Positions 1 to 10,725 of a stretch of 64,000 nt of DNA are shown piece after piece; within the stretch, counting starts at the first letter, position 1; every line of letters starts with the position of its first letter. A program made the position numbers and the translations under genes. The notes beneath the pieces were generated by a model. The model searched no databases, was not told the origin of the DNA, and saw only the letters and a list, made by a program, of their open reading frames with translations. The stretch is from Isoetes taiwanensis (taxonomy: Eukaryota; Streptophyta; Lycopodiopsida; Isoetales; Isoetaceae), in assembly GCA_021234155.1 (NCBI GenBank), contig JAJEKV010000055.1, positions 2,101,090-2,165,089 of the forward strand, written 5' to 3'.

Positions 1-113
1 TACATATATAATGAGCAGAGAAAGTTGCACTAGTAAATTTTAATGTGATTAACTGAGTCTCTAATTAAGGTTACAATTTTAAAGCTAGTAATCAAGCGGT
101 AGAAAAAATAGTA

Positions 114-847
114 ATGACAAGCACTGTAAGGGATGGTTTAGGAGGTGGTCTATGGATTACCAACAGATGGTGGCACTGGCAGATTCTGATGCGCAGAATG
201 GGCAATTGGGTGCGGGCTATGCTGCCACTCTGTGGGATGCCTCTACTCTTGCAAAGCCGAAGACAGAGCACTATCACACTCAGATTAATCCCTACCTTGA
301 GCATGGACCCCATCGGTGCCAAAAGCACACATCTCTGAAGAAAGCGGGAGAGCTATTCTTGCCATAAGGGCGGGATCCCATTACCTCGGAATTGAAAGCA
401 GTCATTTGGGGGTGAATGGCGGGCACGGGATCCCGGGGAGGAGAGGGATATGTCGGTGTTGTGAGATGCACGTGATAGAGGATGAGCACCATGCCCTCAG
501 TGATTGCCCGGTATATGCCCATGTCCGGCGGTGCACACCGATCTTAGATGCTCGACACACCACTACATCGATTTTCGCATCCCCTATGGTAGCCTTGTAG
601 GAGAGCTTACATCCTATACCGCATTTCGGTAGTCGGACTTGCTCTTCGGGGGCATGGTATTTGAGAGCCCTCTTGTTAGGGTTTTCCTCCCAAGTGGGGG
701 TTTTTCATCCCGGTAGTAGGGATCTACTGTACAGTTATATTGTTTGTTTTTTGTGTTGGGGTTTTTGGCTTTTTGCCTGTCTCTGCATGTACCGTCTCAT
801 AGGCCTCTGGCCTCCGTGGACGTTAAAATAAACTTCCTTCCTTCCTT
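114..847 (+). mobile_element. LINE family A, 3' end: ORF2 C-terminus, 3' UTR and tail
   Basis: The + strand holds the end of a non-LTR retrotransposon ORF2. Positions about 210-330 read LWDAS...YHTQINP..EHGPH, a peptide that recurs in other copies here. After a frameshift near 320-330, positions 430-540 give a zinc-knuckle-like stretch, CRCCEMHVIEDEHHALSDC. The 3' UTR (about 600-830) ends GGCCTCCGTGGACGTTAAAA and a CTTC-repeat tail. The same UTR is seen at 32.3, 37.6, 39.2 and 41.0 kb. The copy is 5' truncated and not functional. Confidence 0.8.
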
Positions 848-2423
848 TTATCATATTTCGGGTATCTATTACACTATGCAATATTACATTTTCATAAAGA
901 GATGTTCCTTGCACAAAATGCTCATGTTATATTGCATGTTGCGACATCCCATATGTCCAACTTGTTAGTGTTAGGGTCCTTGCCTTGTCTATTTTTCCAT
1001 AATTTCTTAACTGGCAGATAATCTAGTGGAGTTGAGTCAAGATTAGATTCTACATGAACCCTAACAGTTATGACTACGGATCTATTCAGTGAACTTGATC
1101 GTAGTTTACGTCGCCTTCTCCCTACTTAGTTCTGGACGGTATGTACATTTTGTAGTTAGGAATTCATCATCATGTTAAAGATATGTATTTGACATTGAGA
1201 ACAAGGAAAAACATTTTAGTTGTTATGCAACAAATATGCTCAATTTGGCCAACAAACAAATATTGGGCATGTACATGCATCAAGTTGGTTTTCGGCCTCT
1301 GGGATTCTTATCTTGATTTTATGCCTTATATTGGTTGTTTGACTATCATGTTCTCATCTCAACGTGGAGTGCTGCACAAAAATATGCACACTATCTAAAC
1401 GTTTGCATCCTTCTACTCGAGACAACGGATTTGTGCCATCTGGGCCTTTGAATGCAATAATAGCTTGGTTAGTCAGCTGCTGACCTGACCTATCTAATTG
1501 TAAGGATACAGATATCTCTTAGTCACATAGAATGCAAGTATAATGGTTATACATTATGAAAGCAAAGGTGACTTATATGTGGGGAACAACTTATATTTGA
1601 TCATTTATTTTTTGTATGTGGCAAACAGATAAACTTTATTCTTCTCAACTGGTAAGAAAGTTAGCATATGTCATATCAAAATACGTACTATTCCAATAGA
1701 TTTCTTTGTTAAGGAGCCTGGAAATATTAAATGCATAGTGTTCTTTTTTCACATCATCTTCTCCTTTTATCTACAAATTTCTCTGCTCATCATGTAGATA
1801 TATTGGCAGCCTTTCAACAACAATGGTGAAGGATTTGTTTCTCATTGAGCTATCTCATAAGTATGTCCCATATCCATGTGACCTTCAATATAATCATGTA
1901 CCTGTAGCCATTTCTTTAACATAGATTGCAGATTCTTAGCATTTTTCGCATCTAGAAATTTGTCTATCATAATGAAGCATTGGAACTTAGCATGCAGGAT
2001 TTGCATTGTCTTGACTGGTGTACACATTTTGAGAATCCTTATTCACACAATGCTTAATTCAAGGGTTAAAATTTGAGCTATGTTGTTAAGCTTATATCAT
2101 TGCTTTGATGCAATTTAAAATAGTCATGGCACAGTCTTAATTTGCATCTTGGCAAATGGACTTATGTGATATGTGAGGAATCTAATTTGATGCTGAAGTA
2201 AAGCTCATTGCATTTTTTGCACTAAGGACCATCACACTTCGATTAAATTGACCACAAATGAGATTATCAATTATTGAAAGGAGTACTAACAATTGTACAT
2301 CAAGATAAAACAAGGACTTCAACCCCAAGTAGTACCTTTTTAACAACACATCCTAATAATAAACACATTAAGATACAATAACTTAGAACCGACCATCTCC
2401 AAGCCTGCCCCACTGCTAGTTCC
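848..2423. other. No gene seen
   Basis: AT-rich sequence with only short chance frames on both strands. I see no recognisable domain, RNA gene or repeat end between the LINE tail and the gypsy reverse transcriptase relic. Confidence 0.5.
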
Positions 2424-2983
2424 AAAGATGTAGACAATTTGGAGTTTCATTGAATCCTAAGAAATGTAGATTTCTAGTTCATCATGGCATCTTATTAGGC
2501 CATATAGTGAGTAAGGAAGGACTTCTCACGGATCCACTAATGTAAAAGTTATTTTAGAAATGCCACCCCCTAAGCATGTTACACAATTACGATGGTTGTT
2601 AGGAAAAGTGAATTATTATAAGCGATTTCAAAATAAAATATCAAAAGCAGCAACTGCCTTGAATGCACTAACCAGTCCAAAGGCAGAATTTCAATGGACT
2701 GAAAATTGTCAAGAATCCTTTGATAAACTAAAGAAGCTGCTTGCCAAGGCTCCCATTTTAATTGCGCTCGATTGGGAATAAAGAATTCCATGTACGCACC
2801 GATGCGTCCAAGACTGCAATAGGTGTTGTTCTAATACAACAAAAAGATTCAAATAAAGATCAACCCATCTACTATGCTAGCAAACAATGCTGAGAGAAAT
2901 TACACCACTACGAAAAAGGAAGAATTCGCCATAGTGTATGCCGTCCAAAACTTTCAACATTATCTATTAGGCAATACCTTTAC
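2424..2983 (+). pseudogene. Ty3/gypsy pol relic: end of reverse transcriptase and start of RNase H
   Basis: The frame reads GVSLNPKKCRFLV, then LLGHIVSKEGLLTDP, the end of a gypsy RT palm. The thumb follows (VNYYKRFQNKISKAA). RNase H starts at about 2790 with FHVRTDASKTAIGVVL, carrying the first catalytic Asp, and continues with YYASKQ and KKEEFAIVYAVQNFQHYLLG. There is a frameshift at about 2780, a stop at 2889-2891, and the upstream RT is missing. The coding strand stops making sense at about 2984, where the repeat array begins. RNase H resumes at 4177 and 4249. The element was once autonomous and is now dead. Confidence 0.85.
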
Positions 2984-4176
2984 ATATTCTAAACGAGGTG
3001 CACCCTGGACTACCACAGTCGTCGGATCTGTCAATCCTACGGCCCAGACTGTATGTTGGAGCCTCTGGACACCTCTCGTTTCGATTATGCTCAATTATGA
3101 TTTGGGGCGCCTATGATTTTAAGATGTCAAATACGAGTTTGCCTAAGGTTTTAATGGTATATCGAGCCTCTATACGGTTTCGCTTAAGTTTTTAGAATAT
3201 GAAATACGGGGATTCGAACCTCTACCAAAATAACTCAATATCTTAATAAGACTACTTTAACCAATCTAACCAGTAAGTTAATGTGACTAGTTTTTATCTT
3301 AAATCTATGTTTTTTTTATAATAACCCATTGAATTGTTTTAGGGATATGGCCTATGGTTTCAAGAATTATATCTATATCAAATCCCCCTGGAACCCCCTG
3401 TTATTTTGCTACATATTCTAAGCGAGGTGCATCCCGGACTACACACCTATGATTTTAAGATGTCAAATCTGAGTTTTGCCTAAGGTTTTGATGGTATATC
3501 GAGCCTCTATCACGGTTTAAGCAAGTTTTTAGAATATGAAATCTGAGGATTCGAACCTCTACCAAAATAACTCAATGTCCTAATAAGATTACTTTAACCA
3601 ATCTAACCAATGAAGCTAATGTGACTATTTTTTTATCTTAAATCTATGTTTTTTTATAATAACCCATTGAATTGTTTTAGGGATATGGCTGTGGTTTCAA
3701 GAATTATATCTATATCAAATCCCCTAGAACCCCATTATTTTTGCTACATATTTCTAAACGAGGTGCACCACGGACTACCACACCGTCGGATCATCAATGC
3801 TACGGCCCGGACTATATGTTGGAGCCTCTGGACACCTCTCTCGTTTTGATTATGCTCAATTATGATTGGGGCCTATGATTTTAAGATGTCAAATCTGAGT
3901 TTGCCTAAGGTTTTGATGGTATATCGAGCCTCTATCTGGTTTTTAGCTTAAGTTTTTAGAATATGAAATCTGGGGATTCGAACCTCTACCAAAATAACTC
4001 AATGTCCTAATAAAACTACTTTAACCAATCTAACCAGTAAGCTAATGTGACTGTTTTTTATCTTAAATCTATGTTTTTTTTTTATAATAACCCATTGAAT
4101 TATTTTAGGGATATGGCCTACGGTTTCAAGGATTTTATCTATATCAAATTCCTCTGGAACCCCCTATTATTTTGCT
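2984..4176 (-). repeat. Array of tRNA-headed SINE-like repeats inserted in gypsy RNase H (three units)
   Basis: Three similar units start at about 2984, 3411 and 3745, each about 330-430 bp. Each begins (on +) with CTAARCGAGGTGCA and has GGATTCGAACC about 230 bp later. Read on the - strand this is GGTTCGAATCC, a perfect Pol III B box. Upstream on the same strand lies TTAGCTTACTGGTTAGATTGG, an A-box-like stretch. Units end with a shared 150-bp flank containing GGGATATGG and GGAACCCC. The middle unit is internally shorter. I read these as tandem copies of a tRNA-derived SINE plus flank. A fourth unit lies at 4363-4838. Confidence 0.6.
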
Positions 4177-4362
4177 ACATATTTATATGGACCACCAAGC
4201 CTTCTTGTACCTTAGTAATAAACCCCATAATAAACCTTGCATTACGGGCCTTTACATTTTATGTGGATCACGAAGCCCTCTTGTACCTTTGTAATAAACC
4301 TTGCATTACGGGTAGGATCCATCATTGGTTATTGATCATTGGTTATTGATCCATGATTGGTT
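4177..4362 (+). pseudogene. Gypsy RNase H segment, present twice in a row
   Basis: Positions 4179-4230 read IYMDHQAFLYLSNKP. Positions 4249-4340 read FTFYVDHEALLYLCNKP, then CITGRIHHWLLII. Both are the same RNase H block (the Asp-His segment and the following helix) that should directly follow HYLLGN at 2980. The first copy has the repeat array upstream and the second continues the original protein. Either two related elements recombined here or a local duplication accompanied the SINE insertion. Confidence 0.7.
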
Positions 4363-4838
4363 CTAAATGCGGTGCACTTTGAACTATTACAGTCGTCGGA
4401 TTCCTCGATCCTACGACCCAGATCATATGTTGGGGCCTCTGGACACCTCTCGTTTCGCTTATAGTCATTTATGATTGGAGACGCCTATGATAGCTTATAG
4501 TCATTTATGATTGGAGGCGCCTATGATTTTGAAATATAAAATGCGATTTCGCCTCAGGTTTTGAGGGAATATCGAACCTCTATACGACTTTGTCTAAGAT
4601 TTTAGAATATGAAATACGGGGGTTCGAACCTCTACCAAAATAACTCAATATCCTAATAAGACTATTTTAACCAATATATCCAGTGAGCTAATGTGATTAT
4701 TTTTTATCTTGAATCTATGTTTTTTTTTATAACAACCTATTCAATTGTTTTAGGGATATATGGTCTATGGTTTCAAGAATTGTTATTTTTACATCCATAT
4801 CAAATCCCCCTGGAACCCCCTGTTATTTTGCTACATAT
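4363..4838 (-). repeat. Fourth, more diverged unit of the tRNA-headed repeat
   Basis: This starts TTCTAAATGCGGTGCA and keeps GGACACCTCTCGTTTCGC and, at 4620-4630, GGGTTCGAACC (B box on the - strand). It contains an internal 38-bp duplication (GCTTATAGTCATTTATGATTGG twice, about 4456-4520). It ends in the same TTTTGCTACATAT flank as the other units, directly followed by gypsy coding sequence. Confidence 0.6.
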
Positions 4839-6190
4839 ATAAACCTGATTCTGCTCATACAGTACCTGACTATTTATCAAGAGTGCCAAATAGAGAACCT
4901 CCATTAGGCATAAAGCATGAGTTATCGGATGCAAATTTATTTCGAGTAAATGCAATACCTCCTTGGTATTCCAGAATTGCAGATTACTCAAGTACTTGGA
5001 CGGTATCTTCAAAATTAAAATTCGCACAAAAGAAAGAGTTTATAAGAAAAACTGGACCATATTGCCTCATTGCAGGTTAGTTGTATAAAAAGGGGAAGGA
5101 TCACATTCTTCGCAGATGGGTCCTTCCCTATGAAACTCACGATATAGTACGTCAAGCTCACGAAGTAATAGTTGGAGGTCATTTCGCAGGTGATTTGACT
5201 GCCCATAAAAATCTTACATGCAGGTATATGGTGGCCTAGTTTATTTAAAGATTGTTACAATGAACCATCCACGTGTGATCTATGCCAGCGATTGGGTAAA
5301 CCAGGCAATAAAGATTTTATGCCACTTAATCCTAGGTCCTTTTGAAAAATAGGGCCTTGATTTTGTGGGTCCTGTCACACCTCCAGCAATTTGTACAAGG
5401 GCCCAATACATATTGGTATTTATAGATTACCATACAAAGTGGATGAAAACAAGAGCATTAAGGGATAATACAGCAGCCAGTATGGCAAAGATGCATTATC
5501 AACAAATTATAACACGTTTCGGATGCCCACTGAAGCTAGTTAATGACAGGAGTGTCTATTTTATAAATGACACAATTTAAATACTAACTAAAGATTTTCT
5601 TATCACACATAGAAAATCAACCCCTTTCTATCCAAGGCAAACGGACAAGCAGAGTCCACCAACAAAATACTCGTGAAAATCTTAAAGAAAATTTGTGACT
5701 CTACTAGAAATGATTGGGAGTTAAAACTACCTGTTATACTATGGGCATATAGAAACCACCTATAAAACCATTACTGGCCACACTCCCTTCCAATTAATAT
5801 ATGCGATTACCATTTGAATTTACAGTACCAAGTTTGTGAATTGTGATCCAGCATAGAATGGCAGATTTGCCTTCACTGAACGAAAGGTTATTTCAATTAG
5901 GAATCTTAGATGACAAACGTCAAAGGTCTGTTTGGACTCAACAAGTTTCTAAGAATAGACGAAAAGCATGCATTGATAGAAAAATGAAGAAAAGAGATTT
6001 TAAGGAGCGAGATCAACTTTTATTATATGATTCGCGTTATAAACAAGACCCAGGAAAACTTAAATGCCGATGGCTAGGACCTTTCTACATACATGAAGTT
6101 TTCAGCAATGGTGCTATATAGTTAAACGACCTTCAAGGCATTCTATTGCTCACATCAGTTAATGGGTATCGCATTAAACCTTGTCAAACA
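4839..6190 (+). pseudogene. Ty3/gypsy pol relic: RNase H-integrase linker, integrase and GPY/F module
   Basis: It begins DSAHTVPDYLSRV, the usual end of RNase H. Next comes an integrase zinc-binding region (HEVIVGGHFAGDLTAH, then CDLCQRLGKPG at about 5275-5305). The catalytic core has YILVFIDYHTKW (about 5409-5444), GCPLKLVNDRSVYFIN (about 5522-5570) and, after a frameshift, ANGQAESTNKILVKI with the third acidic residue (about 5638-5683). The tail PGKLKCRWLGPFYIHEVFSNGA (about 6052-6117) is a GPY/F motif without a chromodomain. Several stops and frameshifts make it non-functional. Confidence 0.85.
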
Positions 6191-6413
6191 AAGGAAAAAA
6201 ACAAGTTTTAACAGCGAATATGGTATAAGTACTTCCAAATTCTGGTAGAATATCTAAGATCTCCATTATCATATGGGAATGGCCAAATGAGATTTAAAAA
6301 TAGAAACTTATGGACAAAGTAAATAAAGCAAGACAAGACCACGCTATTCTGCAACTGATTTTTCCCCAATTTTTGAAGAGAACGCACGGCTGACAGGTCA
6401 TTTTCAAGAGGCA

Positions 6414-7204
6414 ATGTATAATCTTGGTTTCTGGCCACGAAAGAAAATAATTTTCTCTTTTCTAAAAGGTATGATAGGATCTATACAACACAAGAAACTT
6501 TTTAAAAGATTCCATGGAGAAAAACAGCGGGCATGGTACTACCATCAACTTCAATGGAAGCACTCCATAAAGAATAACCCGCAGTCCGTCAAGTCTCGTG
6601 AAAAGTCACACATAGCGAAGGTGGAAATAAATACTTATTGTATCCAACTAGTGGAGAAGGATTCTCTGTGCATTTACCAAGTGATATTTCCAACTTTAAC
6701 GTTGGGAACCATACCCTTCATTAGATGATCTAGCTCAAATGTATCTTGACAAAGCAGGCTTGCAATCTTTTCCACCAATATCTAAACCGTGACTCAATGA
6801 CTACATAAAAAACTATGAAATCGCCACAAGAACTAGTTATACCGAGCAGATGGGACATATTAGCATTCAAAGAAAACTAGTAATACAAGCTTTGAAGCTT
6901 CCTAACTGCAATACACATCCTAAATATGACATTTCTATTCTGGCCACATCTGGTATATTGACAATTAAAAGGAAGCATGTGGAAAATGCCACTTATCCAT
7001 ATAATTAAATTTTCACTTTCCTTAAAAAGAGGCTGGCACCTATAAATGTTCATAAATATACAAAGAAATGGTTGGCTTATGTCATAATGGGCACCCAAGG
7101 AATTCCGATTCCTTGGGCATCTATATTCATTGAGCAGGTGCATAAGTAAATAAGAAATATAAAATGGCATAATGCTCATGAACTTCCCTTTGCTATGCAT
7201 TTAT
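6414..7204 (+). pseudogene. Post-pol open frame 1 of the gypsy relic (unassigned)
   Basis: Downstream of the integrase end a + strand frame stays coherent for about 155 codons (6737-7204) with only three stops. It contains SYTEQMGHISIQRKLVIQAL and WLAYVIMGTQGIPIPWASIF. An uninterrupted 104-codon frame, possibly part of the same protein, lies just upstream (6414-6728) in another phase. I do not recognise the domain. The pattern vaguely recalls the mobile-domain-like proteins encoded beside pol in some plant Ty3 elements, but this is a guess. The position, same strand and similar decay suggest it belongs to the element. Confidence 0.45.
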
Positions 7205-7377
7205 AAGTTATTTTAAGTTGTTCTGTGGAAATATAGAAAACTCAAGTTCCACTTGAACCACTCTCAAGTGACAAAACCGAGGTATACAATGTCAAGATAT
7301 TCCATCAATTGTTCCACTTCCAGCAATGATAGAGTTAGATTTGCTGAAAAATAACATAAGTCCACAACATCCTCCTG

Positions 7378-8186
7378 AAGATGGTGGCTAAAGATGATCT
7401 CATTCATCAACTTCAATAAGCAAATGAAGAACTGCTAATCAAACTCAACTTTAAAAATGAAGACTATGAGATTCGCATGCATCAATTTCAACAACTTCAA
7501 GACCAATATAGTCAATGCAGTGACCAAAATCATGATTACACCAATTGGGCAACTTAAAGAACTAGTTTTGAAAGCAAAATCAAGACTTTAACAACAAATC
7601 TACAGTAGTTATTGCAACGGGCACAGGCTTTTAAAGATGACATAACGAGTTACGAGTAAAGCTAAATTCACATACAGATATTTTATTTGAAATGTTGGAT
7701 GAATCCCTTGCTGGTCAACAATATGTCACAAGACCTAATGATCTAGAAAATAATTATTTCTATGGATTGTCCAATTTGAAAATTCGATTGCTATCCAAGT
7801 ATGTTGATCCATCTAAACCATTACCACATGACAATTTTACCAAGGTATGCAAGGAGTTGATCTCTCCTGAAAGATTGCAGCTCATAACATCGGTCTATAG
7901 AGGCGATATACAACTAGAAGATCCCACTGGCTATATATTTTCCTACTATTCTCACTCCCAAAATGCCATATATGATGCACATCCTATTGCTGATATCAAA
8001 CATGTTTCAATTATCACTCTTCACCATCCTTTACGAACCAAAGATAGTGTGGCATCCTTGCCTGTTTCAGCATTCGGCCAAGAATTAGCAAGAAAGAATT
8101 TGAAGTCTCATATACGCAAAATACAAGATTTTTTACTCCAAACTATTAAGCTGAGTATCCGACGCAAGGATGATTATAAGGTCTAG
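7378..8186 (+). pseudogene. Post-pol open frame 2 of the gypsy relic: coiled-coil protein (unassigned)
   Basis: The frame starts at ATG 7378 and is rich in Gln, Leu, Glu and Lys (EELLIKLNFKNEDYEIRMHQ), suggesting a coiled coil over the first 85 codons. Three stops (TAA, TAA, TAG) sit where CAA or CAG would fit. After a one-base shift at about 7641 the frame runs open to 8186, including a clean 164-codon stretch (LSNLKIRLLSKYVDPSKPLP, SVYRGDIQLEDPTGYIFSYY). No family recognised. It could be an extra ORF of the retrotransposon or an unrelated captured gene. Confidence 0.5.
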
Positions 8187-8694
8187 GTCAAATTCTTGAT
8201 GATATAAAGCACTAACTCTGAATTATATCTGATCGGAAACCCAAGAATCACTCAAAATATTGACCTGATCACTTGGATGCACATTTGAGTGGAGAGAATG
8301 CATGAAGACCAATCTAATTATATTCTCCATGATGTCATGAACCTACATAAAACAAGAAAAATACGTGAAAAATATGCAAGAAATACAGAGGAAATATGTC
8401 AACATCGACGAAGAATCTAATATATGAACAAGAATCAGGAGTACAATGGCCCGAGGACAAGCAGGAACAAGAGACAGATGCTAGAAGGCTCAAGACTGGC
8501 GTTGAACCAGAATGGTTCGACAAGAAGGAAGTGTCTCCTTATATATCTAGACCAATGGTCAGAATCGCGCCACTCCAATGGATGAGATCACATCAAGCGT
8601 CGCGCATGCATATAGTATTAGAATATTCTAGAATCTCATGAAAACAGTCCCCGCATATGAGAAAAACGTGAGGGAATGTCTTTAACAAATATTG

Positions 8695-8762
8695 GTATTG
8701 CACTTGGCAAAGGTATGTGACTTGCAATTAGAAGGTTGCAAGTTCGAACATCATCTTCCGCT
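8695..8762 (+). repeat. tRNA-like SINE head
   Basis: TGGCAAAGGTATG (A-box-like, about 8707) is followed about 33 bp later by GGTTGCAAGTTCGAACATC (near B box, about 8734-8752). The spacing fits a tRNA-derived Pol III promoter, but stems do not pair well enough for a tRNA gene. It abuts the chromovirus LTR end. Confidence 0.35.
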
Positions 8763-8764
8763 CT

Positions 8765-8888
8765 ACTTTTTTACATCCGTGTGACGACCATCTTTTGTAC
8801 ATATGAGTATAATGTTCGTTTGATATACTTTTTTACATCCGTGTGACGACCATCTTTTGTACATATGAGTATAATGTTCGTTTAATAT
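8765..8888. repeat. 62-bp tandem duplication in LTR-side sequence
   Basis: Two nearly identical 62-bp units (8765-8826 and 8827-8888) begin ACTTTTTTACATCCGTGTGA. Each holds GTGTGACGACCAT, the inverted form of ATGGTCGTCACAC at about 8899-8911, so the LTR edge also contains an inverted repeat. Confidence 0.85.
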
Positions 8889-8910
8889 GAATATTCGTAT
8901 GGTCGTCACA
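8765..8910 (-). mobile_element. Start of the chromovirus 3' LTR (truncated or rearranged)
   Basis: Reading the - strand past the pol stop, a purine tract (GAGGGGAGGGGGATGG) is followed at 8910 by TGTGACGACC. This is the expected polypurine tract and TG start of a 3' LTR. The LTR body holds the 62-bp duplication. I could not find its far end, the second LTR or a target duplication. Confidence 0.55.
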
Positions 8911-10725
8911 CCATCCCCCTCCCCTCAGAGCTGGGGCCGGAGTACTCAAACTTGGCTTATCCGAGTAACGTCGGTGAAACTCCGCAATTTTATCAGGAGC
9001 ATTAGTCAGATTCTCGACAGGCTCCCGGGTTCTATCACTTGATGAGTAACCTTCCCAATCGACAAAGTAATACAATCGCCGACGAAGAAACTTGCAGTCC
9101 AAAATCTCGCGAACCTCGAACTCCTCATGATCATCAATTTCCACTAGTGGTGGCGGCGGAGGGATGCAGTCTGGGAAAGTATTAACTGTGTAAGGCTCCA
9201 ATAAGGAAACATGAAATATTGAATGGAGCCGAACAGCTGGAGGGAGCTCGAGCTGAAATGCCACATTGCTGATCTGAGCCGTGATTCGATAAGGACTAAG
9301 GTGACGATAGTCAAAGCTTGTTGTAAGAGCATATAGTATGGAGGTCCCTACGAATAAGACAAACAGGATCACCAACATGAAATTTAAGAGCTTTCTGCCG
9401 ATGCGAATCGGCATAATGCCGATAGCGTTCCTGTGCTCGGTGAAAATGATGTTGAACATCTGATTGAAGAGCTTGGAGTTTCTCAAGTTGAGACTCGGCA
9501 CTAGGATTGATAGAGTCACCGCCAATGACACTAAAGGACCAACTTGGATGCTGATCAGAGTTTAGAAAGAACGAAGTCTGGCCAGTGGAAGCATGTACTG
9601 AGTTATTATTGGCAAGCTCAGCGAATGGAAGGTAATCGACCCAATCATCCTGCTGGTAACTAATAAAGCACCTTAAATATTGCTCCAGAGTCTGATTCTT
9701 GTACTTTGCTTGCCTATTACTTTCAGGACAATGACCGAATGTCAATGAGCAGTCGATATACAATAACTCCAAAAGCCGCTTCCAAAAACCTGCAGCGAAC
9801 TGAGGTCCACGATCACTGACAATAGTATCTGGCAATCCATGAAGTCTGACTACTTCACGAAGAAGAACATCAGATGTTCCGTCACTGGTGATGGTGACGT
9901 TGCAGGAAAAGAAATGAGCCATCTTAGAGAAACGATCAACAACAACTATGATGGCATCATAACCCCGAGAGAATGGCAGCTCCAGAATAAAGTCTACAGA
10001 AATACTCTTCCAAAGTCCATCTGAAATCGGCAGTGGCTGAAGAAGGCCATGAGGAAGATGTCTTGGAACCTTCGCTCGACAGCAAGTGTCACAAGATCGA
10101 ATAAAATCTTTGATAGAGCGACGAAGTCCAGGCCACCAATTCTCTCGACTAATAAGTTCAAGACTCTTGGCTATTCCAAAGTGTCTGGCAATAGGTGAAT
10201 CATGGCAAGCCTGGAGAACTCGAAGCCTAGAACATCTGGCATATACAGAAGCCCATCCCAGAACAAAAGTCCATCTCAAACCTCAAAGCGATCATAGTCT
10301 GATCGCATTTGCTGAGAAGATGATGCGAAACCAAGGTGTGAGAATACACTTGGGCCAATGGATTGGAGGGCAGAGATGCCCGAACAGACTCCAACAAGGT
10401 TGTATCATGAGGCCTCTCGAACAAAGTGAGGGCCATAAATTGAAACCGATCAGGCCCTAGAATAACATGTGACTGCTGATCAAATGCAGAATCGCCTGGC
10501 TTAGGCTCAAGGTAGGAGCATCGAGACTAGACAACAGGCTTCCCTTGGAGGGGTCCAAGACGGTACTTGATAACCAAATCAATACGGGATAATACTTGAG
10601 TATGCCACCGGGTCTGACGATAGTTGAGCACTCGAGCAGACTGAAAATATTCTAGATTTCGATGATCTGTATAGACTGTCACCTTATGAAGAGATCCCTC
10701 CAGGGCTGTAGACAAGTCCAAAAAC
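8911..10725 (-). pseudogene. Chromovirus (Ty3/gypsy) pol fragment: RNase H end, integrase, chromodomain
   Basis: Order on the - strand: RNase H end ([19 protein letters not shown], about 10680-10624) and linker. Then the integrase zinc finger (CHDSPIARHFGIAKS ... SCDTCCRAK, about 10203-10060). Then the core with SVDFI, VVVDRFSKMAHF and HGLPDTIVSDRGPQF. The third acidic position reads QAKYKN where QTERVN is usual, so the catalytic Glu appears to be Lys. After a frameshift near 9315 come a GPY/F segment (DYRHLSPYRI) and a C-terminal chromodomain (EFEVREILD ... YYFVDWEGY ... REPVENL, about 9125-8970). Style resembles the Tcn1 lineage. RT, protease and gag are absent. Confidence 0.85.
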
